This document shows, in pieces, positions 62,177 to 64,000 of a stretch of DNA of 64,000 bases. The notes under the pieces are model-generated. The model did no database searches. It saw only the letters and a list, made by a program, of their open reading frames with translations, and had not been told where the DNA came from. Numbering within the stretch: the first letter of the stretch is position 1; the number at the start of each line of letters is the position of its first letter. The DNA comes from Saccharopolyspora elongata. Its GTDB lineage: Bacteria > Actinomycetota > Actinomycetes > Mycobacteriales > Pseudonocardiaceae. The stretch spans positions 1 through 64,000 of the forward strand of contig NZ_SMKW01000015.1 in assembly GCF_004348985.1 (NCBI RefSeq), read 5' to 3'. A program made the translations under genes and the position numbers.

Positions 62177-63277
62177 TCACGCGGCGGCGCGGCGGGCGAC
62201 TTCCTGGCGGACCAGCGGGATCAGCTCGCGGCCGTAGTCCACCGCATCGTCGAACGGGTCGTAGCCGCGGATGAGCAGCGTCGTCACGCCGATGTCGACG
62301 TAGTCCAGCAGTGCCGCCGCCACCGTCTCCGGGGTGCCCACCAGCGCCGTGGAGTTGCCCGCCGCGTTGGTGGCCGCCGCCGTGGGTGTCCACAGTGCAC
62401 GGTCGTGCAGCTCCCCCGCCGCTGCGGCGGCGAGGAGTCGCTGCGAACCGACGTTGGCGACCTGCTGGCCCGGGTTCAGCGTCTTGGGCCCGGTGAATGA
62501 CGCCAGGCCACCGCGCGATGCGTTGATCCGGTCGAGGATGCGGTGGGCCCGCTCCCACGCCTGCTCCTCGGTCGCGCCCAGGATCGGCCGGAACGACACG
62601 CTGATCCGCGGCGGTTCCGCCCGCCCCGCTTCTGCGGCAGCCTTCCGGACCGCGGCGATCTGCTCCGCAGTCTCTGCCAGCGGCTCGCCCCACATCGCGA
62701 AGACGTCGGCGTGCTTGCCGCCGACCCGCAGAGCGGCCTCCGACGAACCGCCGAAGTACAGCGGGATCCCGGACTGCCGCACCGGGCGGACGGCGGCGTT
62801 GTAGTCCTCGAAGCGGTAGTGCGCGCCCTCGTGGCTCACCGGTTCCTCGGCGGCCCACACCCGGCGGAGGACGTCCAGGTACTCGTCGGTGCGTGCGTAG
62901 CGCTCGTCCTTGCCCAGGTAGTCGCCGTCGCGGCGCTGGTCCGCGTCGTTGCCGCCGGTGATGATGTGCACCGCGATCCGGCCGCCGGTGAGGTGGTCGG
63001 CGGTGGCGAAGGTGCGGGCCGCCAGCGTCGGCGCCACGAAGCCCGGGCGGTGCGCGATCAGGAAGCCCAGCCGCTCGGTGTGCGCGGCGGCGTAGGCGGC
63101 GAGCTGGGTGTTCTCCGGGCTGCTCGACCCATAACCGATCAGCACCCGGTCGAACCCGGCCGTCTCGTGCGCCTGCGCGAACTTCCGCAGGAACGCCGGG
63201 TTGACCGCCGGTCCGTCCGCGGCGTGGATCTCCGAGACGTGCTGCGCCCCGATCATCCCGATGAACTCGACGGTCAT
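62177..63277 (-). CDS. FMN-dependent alkanesulfonate monooxygenase-like protein
   Basis: 366 residues, ATG overlapping the ATPase stop (ATGA). Luciferase-like SsuD family: GFDRVLIGYGSSSPENTQLAAYAA, RPGFVAPTLAARTFATADHLTGGRIAVHIITGGND and GGSSEAALRVGGKHADVFAMWGEP are conserved. It uses FMNH2 and O2 to release sulfite from alkanesulfonates; the flavin reductase partner is not in the window. Its start is coupled to the ATPase gene. Confidence 0.9.
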   Translation of the reverse strand: MTVEFIGMIGAQHVSEIHAADGPAVNPAFLRKFAQAHETAGFDRVLIGYGSSSPENTQLAAYAAAHTERLGFLIAHRPGFVAPTLAARTFATADHLTGGRIAVHIITGGNDADQRRDGDYLGKDERYARTDEYLDVLRRVWAAEEPVSHEGAHYRFEDYNAAVRPVRQSGIPLYFGGSSEAALRVGGKHADVFAMWGEPLAETAEQIAAVRKAAAEAGRAEPPRISVSFRPILGATEEQAWERAHRILDRINASRGGLASFTGPKTLNPGQQVANVGSQRLLAAAAAGELHDRALWTPTAAATNAAGNSTALVGTPETVAAALLDYVDIGVTTLLIRGYDPFDDAVDYGRELIPLVRQEVARRAAA

Positions 63278-63984
63278 GACGAACTCCCCTCTCCGGTCCC
63301 GACACCCAGCCAGGACAGCAACTCCGCGCGCAGCGCCAGGAAGGCCGGGTCGGTGACATCGCGCGGGCGGTCCAGGTCCAGCACCTGGTCGTAGCCGATG
63401 CGGCCGTCGCGCATCACCAGCACCCGGTCGGCCAGCAGCAGCGCCTCCTCCACGTCGTGCGTGACGAGCAAGATCGCGCAGCCGTGGCGCTGCCACAGCT
63501 CGCCGACCAGCTGCTGCGCCTTGATGCGGGTCAGCGCGTCCAGCGCCGAGAACGGCTCGTCCAGCAGCAACAGGTCCGGTTCGCGCACCAGCGCACGCGC
63601 CAGCGACGCCCGCTGCGCCTCGCCGCCGGAAAGCACCTTCGGCCAGACGTCCACCCGGTGGCCGAGGCCGACCTCCTCCAGCGCGGCCACCGCCCGCTTC
63701 TTATCCGGGCGGCCGGGCAGGCCGAGGATCACGTTGCGCCACACGCGTTTCCACGGCATCAGCCGCGGCGCCTGGAACGCCACCGCGCGCCGCACGGCCA
63801 CCTCGACCTCGCCGGTCACTTCGCGGTCGAGGTCGGCCAGGATCCGCAGCAGCGTGCTCTTGCCGCAGCCGCTCGGGCCGAGCAACGCCACGAACTGGCC
63901 GGGCTCGATGTCCAGGTCTAGGTCTTCGAGCACGGTGCGGTCGCCGAAGCGGCGGCTCAGGCCGCGCACCGAGGCGGGTTTCAC
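63274..63984 (-). CDS. ABC transporter ATPase (SsuB-like)
   Basis: 236 residues. Walker A LLGPSGCGKSTLL, Q-loop AVAFQAPRLMPW, signature LSGGEAQRASLARAL, Walker B LLLLDEPFSALD and VTHDVEEAL are complete. SsuB/TauB/NrtD type, from its short length and neighbours. The permease gene should lie upstream, outside the window. Confidence 0.92.
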   Translation of the reverse strand: MKPASVRGLSRRFGDRTVLEDLDLDIEPGQFVALLGPSGCGKSTLLRILADLDREVTGEVEVAVRRAVAFQAPRLMPWKRVWRNVILGLPGRPDKKRAVAALEEVGLGHRVDVWPKVLSGGEAQRASLARALVREPDLLLLDEPFSALDALTRIKAQQLVGELWQRHGCAILLVTHDVEEALLLADRVLVMRDGRIGYDQVLDLDRPRDVTDPAFLALRAELLSWLGVGTGEGSSS

Positions 63985-64000
63985 TACGCTCCGCTGAACG

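Noticed and set aside
1..64000. CRISPR array
   Set aside because: No run of regularly spaced direct repeats with unique spacers; the paired palindromes come in twos only.

Overview
This is a 64 kb chromosomal segment of a high-GC filamentous actinomycete. GTG and TTG starts, 3Fe-4S ferredoxin/P450 pairs, a DUF397/XRE gene pair, a TIGR03086-type (mycothiol-linked) protein and dense one-component regulators all point to Actinomycetota. Pseudonocardiales, possibly near Saccharopolyspora, is my inference. No tRNA, rRNA, CRISPR array or intact transposase was found.

Layout. 0-4 kb: 5' end of an antisense group II intron next to a LysR gene with no recognisable start, then a D-threonine-aldolase-like PLP enzyme and a membrane Ser/Thr kinase. 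4-8 kb: FHA protein and the formamide operon fmdB-amiS-fmdA, with a zinc-ribbon gene opposite. 8-12 kb: TIGR03086 protein, secreted trypsin-like protease, LacI remnant and L,D-transpeptidase lipoprotein. 11.7-18 kb: MFS exporter divergent from P450-TetR-ferredoxin-ferredoxin reductase-P450-ferredoxin. 18-29.6 kb: CGNR regulator/HAD pair with twin operators, M14 carboxypeptidase, broken amidohydrolase, MFS, LysR/MHS transporter/amidohydrolase unit, methyltransferase, GH30 remnant and MerR/SDR pair. 29.7-39.9 kb: gltBD, a GT87 membrane glycosyltransferase and a MarR/FUSC pair. 39.9-43.2 kb: a decaying stretch with SnoaL, S66 peptidase, MBL and TetR fragments. 43.3-53.9 kb: TetR plus a five-gene oligopeptide ABC importer, followed by a three-polypeptide acyl-CoA carboxylase with a class III CoA-transferase. 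53.9-58.2 kb: broken XRE/DUF397 locus, a MITE-like element and a single-chain acyl-CoA carboxylase. 58.4-60 kb: cupin and an alpha/beta-hydrolase fused to an Rrf2 regulator. 60-64 kb: sulfonate-type ABC/monooxygenase operon running off the window.

The most striking non-genic signal is a family of short elements made of two neighbouring palindromes with core TTTC-N4-GAAA. It occurs at six places (4.1, 19.4, 39.1, 41.1, 49.4 and 62.1 kb). Three copies keep exactly 42 bp between palindrome centres. Two copies swap their core bases in a compensated way. One copy forms exactly 21 in-frame codons inside the FUSC gene. A second family, hairpins with variable arms and a conserved TGCTRTRGCG loop, occurs at 10.3, 29.6 and 54.7 kb. 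The 54.7 kb copy is split by a ~250 bp element that itself carries two pairs of palindromes. These families, the hydrolase-Rrf2 fusion and the two-P450/two-ferredoxin/one-reductase operon are the main candidates for undescribed biology.
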